Shown here piece by piece: positions 62,130 through 64,000 of a stretch of DNA of 64,000 nt. The DNA is from Pirellulaceae bacterium (GTDB taxonomy: Bacteria > Planctomycetota > Planctomycetia > Pirellulales > Pirellulaceae): NCBI GenBank assembly GCA_026004795.1, contig BPJV01000001.1, positions 124,001-188,000 on the forward strand. Direction: 5' to 3'. The stretch's first letter is position 1; the number at the start of each line of letters is the position of its first letter. Position numbers and translations under genes: made by a program. The notes beneath the pieces were generated by a model. The model made no database searches, had not been told where the DNA came from, and was given only the letters and a program-made list of their open reading frames with translations.

Positions 62130-64000
62130 ATGACGTTTGCTCACTTGTCCCTGTTGGCGGGCCTGGCCGTGGTAACGCTACCGATCATGCTGCACCTGTT
62201 CGGCCAGCGGCAGCCCCAGGCAGTGGATTTTCCAGCCTTGCGATTCGTTCGTCAAACCGCAGTTGAGCAGAGCACCAGTTGGCAGTTGCGCCATGTTCTG
62301 TTGCTGTTGTTCCGCATTTTGCTGTTGGGACTACTGGCCCTCGCCTTGGCACAGCCGCGTGTACACAATGCGTTGTTCGGGAGTGTTTTGGGGAGTGTTG
62401 GTACTGCCGTCCTGGGGGGCATGCTGCTGCTAGCGGCGGCAGTGGCCTACGCGACGCACCGCCCCCGCTCGGTGTGGTTCACCTGCCTGTGCAGTGGACT
62501 AGTATTGTGGGGCATCGCCGGTGCGTGGGGAGTGCAGTCCTATCGGAATGGTCCCAAAATTCCGGCGACCAATACCACGGCGCCGGTGGCGGTGGCCATT
62601 GTGCTCGACAACAGTCCCTCGCTGGGATACGTCTTCGAGAACCAAGCGCGATGGGATCGCGCCAAAGAGATGGCGACGTGGATTCTCGGCCAACTACCCA
62701 GTGATAGTCATGTAGGCATTTTGAGTGGAAGTCCGGTCAGGTCGTTGGGCCTGACACCTGCTGCTGCGGAATCTCTGGTGGAACGAGCATCCTTGAGAGG
62801 GCGGACCGTCGATCTGGCAAGTCGCTTGCGTTTGGCGGTGGAACTGGTGTCGCAAGACGAGCTGGAGCGGAAGGAAGTTTACGTGATCACCGATTTGGAT
62901 CGGCAAGCATGGGAAGGAACCGCGGCTGAGCTGGCAGATTATCTGCGCACCAAGTCTGACGAAGTGCTTGTGCAAATAGTTGATGTGGGCGGACCTGCCG
63001 AAGCCAACTGGCGACTGGGCGACGTGTCCCTTTCGGCGCAGGGAGTGCCCGTGGGAGGCAACGTCTCCATGCAGGTGGCGATCTCCCGCCCTCCGCGCCC
63101 GGCAGCGGGAAACACGGTCACTGTCGAATTGCTTCAGGAAGCCTTCGATCCGCGGTTACCCATCGTTCGCAATGGAGAACTCGAGACTGCGCCGCGGAAC
63201 GTTGTGGATCGCCAGGTCATCGATATGACCGACAGGGACGTCGCGGAGGTGGAATTAACGGCTCATGATCTTCCCTCCGGCACGCATCACTTCATCATTC
63301 GCCATGACCAACCGGACCCCCTGGCGATCGACAATGAGCGTTTTGCCACCATCGAGGCGTATGAGCAACGCCCGGTGCTGATCGTTGCCGACGATGATGC
63401 AATTGGCCGCATGATGCAACTGATTGTCGACCCACGAGTCGATCGTGGAATAGACGACGGAGAGGGGACGACGGCCCATGTGCACTATTGGCAGCTCGCC
63501 TCCTCCCAGCTCGAGAACTACGGGGTCGTGTGCCTGTACGATCCGCCCGACTTGGAAGCAGCGGTCGCGTCCAAAATCCGCGCTCACATTGCCCAGGGGC
63601 GAGGATTGCTGGTCATTCTGGGAGAACAAGCCAGGCAGTCCGTGGGCACAGACGGGGGAGGGCTGCACGACCTATTGCCCGGCCGATTGGCGGAGATTGT
63701 CAACATGGTGCCCGCCGCCTTTCTTGATGCTGTCACCACCCGCCACCCCTTGTACCACGTTTTCGGCGATACGGTGGCGGATATCCCCTGGGGACAGTTT
63801 CCCGTTTTGCGTTGTTGGCGTTTTGATCCCATGGCAGGCGATGCCCAAGTGCTGATGCAGATAAGCGGTCAAAACATGCCTTTGATCGTGGAGCATGCCA
63901 TTGATCATGGGCGAGTAATCACCATTGGCTCCCTATTTCCGCAGGCTGATACCGGAAAAGAGAGGTTATGGAACGGGTTGTGGGCCACCGACGACCCGTG
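62130..64000 (+). CDS. BatA/vWA-domain membrane protein, cut by window edge
   Basis: At least 623 residues, with no stop codon before the window ends. The start MTFAHLSLLAGLAVVTLPIM and HLFGQRQPQAVDFPALRFVR are the BatA-type N-terminal module, with two to four membrane helices to residue 135 (HVLLLLFRILLLGLLALALA). A von Willebrand A-like domain follows with a MIDAS-type D160-N-S-P-S in AIVLDNSPSLG, then EVYVITDLDRQAWEG. A later segment, VLIVADDDAIGRMMQLIVDP, resembles the glutamine-amidotransferase-like part of planctomycete BatA-like proteins. Such genes usually sit in an operon with a MoxR ATPase and a DUF58 protein, which should lie beyond the window or upstream elsewhere. Confidence 0.88.
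   Translation, partial: MTFAHLSLLAGLAVVTLPIMLHLFGQRQPQAVDFPALRFVRQTAVEQSTSWQLRHVLLLLFRILLLGLLALALAQPRVHNALFGSVLGSVGTAVLGGMLLLAAAVAYATHRPRSVWFTCLCSGLVLWGIAGAWGVQSYRNGPKIPATNTTAPVAVAIVLDNSPSLGYVFENQARWDRAKEMATWILGQLPSDSHVGILSGSPVRSLGLTPAAAESLVERASLRGRTVDLASRLRLAVELVSQDELERKEVYVITDLDRQAWEGTAAELADYLRTKSDEVLVQIVDVGGPAEANWRLGDVSLSAQGVPVGGNVSMQVAISRPPRPAAGNTVTVELLQEAFDPRLPIVRNGELETAPRNVVDRQVIDMTDRDVAEVELTAHDLPSGTHHFIIRHDQPDPLAIDNERFATIEAYEQRPVLIVADDDAIGRMMQLIVDPRVDRGIDDGEGTTAHVHYWQLASSQLENYGVVCLYDPPDLEAAVASKIRAHIAQGRGLLVILGEQARQSVGTDGGGLHDLLPGRLAEIVNMVPAAFLDAVTTRHPLYHVFGDTVADIPWGQFPVLRCWRFDPMAGDAQVLMQISGQNMPLIVEHAIDHGRVITIGSLFPQADTGKERLWNGLWATDDP

Overview
The window looks like a chromosomal segment from a planctomycete, most likely of the Pirellulales. 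The evidence is lineage-typical protein types: a PVC-type membrane-bound dehydrogenase-like protein, a secreted lipoprotein with a planctomycete-style CxxCH module, two secreted sulfatases, a PqaA-like hydrolase, a DUF6268-like outer-membrane protein, membrane-anchored Ser/Thr kinases, and a short lysine/alanine-rich histone-H1-like protein. This placement comes from reading protein families, not from a database search. No tRNA, rRNA or CRISPR array was recognised.

Layout. 1-2282 is a mosaic of hairpin-forming repeats with no credible gene. 2283-28709 is ordinary chromosome: alaS; an SSF transporter with a sulfatase; an SseB-like protein; a solitary DNA methyltransferase; a thioredoxin-protease fusion; the PVC dehydrogenase-like protein and the CxxCH lipoprotein; an ECF sigma/anti-sigma pair; an FHA-GAF-sigma54 activator; the H1-like gene; an M50 protease, hemC and nadB; a GH62 arabinofuranosidase; and ndh. 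28892-38604 is a 9.7-kb insertion bounded by 354/355-bp near-identical direct repeats made of the ndh 3' end and the leader of the thymidine phosphorylase gene. 38965-64000 is again ordinary: deoA, a PqaA-like hydrolase, dcd, scpA, a receptor-like kinase, a GH5-like hydrolase, a very large pseudokinase, glutamate dehydrogenase, a second sulfatase, the DUF6268-like protein, and the start of a BatA/vWA protein cut by the window edge.

The insertion is the most unusual part. Next to a decayed IS with 18-bp terminal inverted repeats it carries three consecutive RHS 'tip' cassettes on the minus strand. Each begins at the same point of the RHS core (about 190 shared residues ending in DPSGL), then switches to an unrelated C-terminal domain. 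Two are followed directly by a small gene in the position of an immunity gene; the third is broken by repeats. Tip 1 looks like a PD-(D/E)xK nuclease and tip 2 like a permuted papain-like enzyme (both inferred from motifs). Every cassette is preceded by a 53-bp leader, GGTGCCACCCACC-N35-TTRTG, whose last three bases are the cassette start codon. Two further leader copies with exactly the same 35-base spacing lie about 30 kb away at 400-452 and 1266-1318, not attached to RHS sequence. The insertion also holds relics of IS66 and IS256 transposases, a sulfotransferase 3' fragment, and inverted copies of the repeats at the window start.

Functional themes elsewhere: polysaccharide breakdown (two sulfatases, GH62, GH5, SSF uptake), envelope signalling (ECF/anti-sigma, sigma54 activator, kinase and pseudokinase), and housekeeping (alaS, hemC, nadB, ndh, deoA, dcd, scpA, GDH). 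Start codons were moved from the longest ORF where a Shine-Dalgarno sequence, signal peptide or family length argued for it; these choices are stated in each entry.
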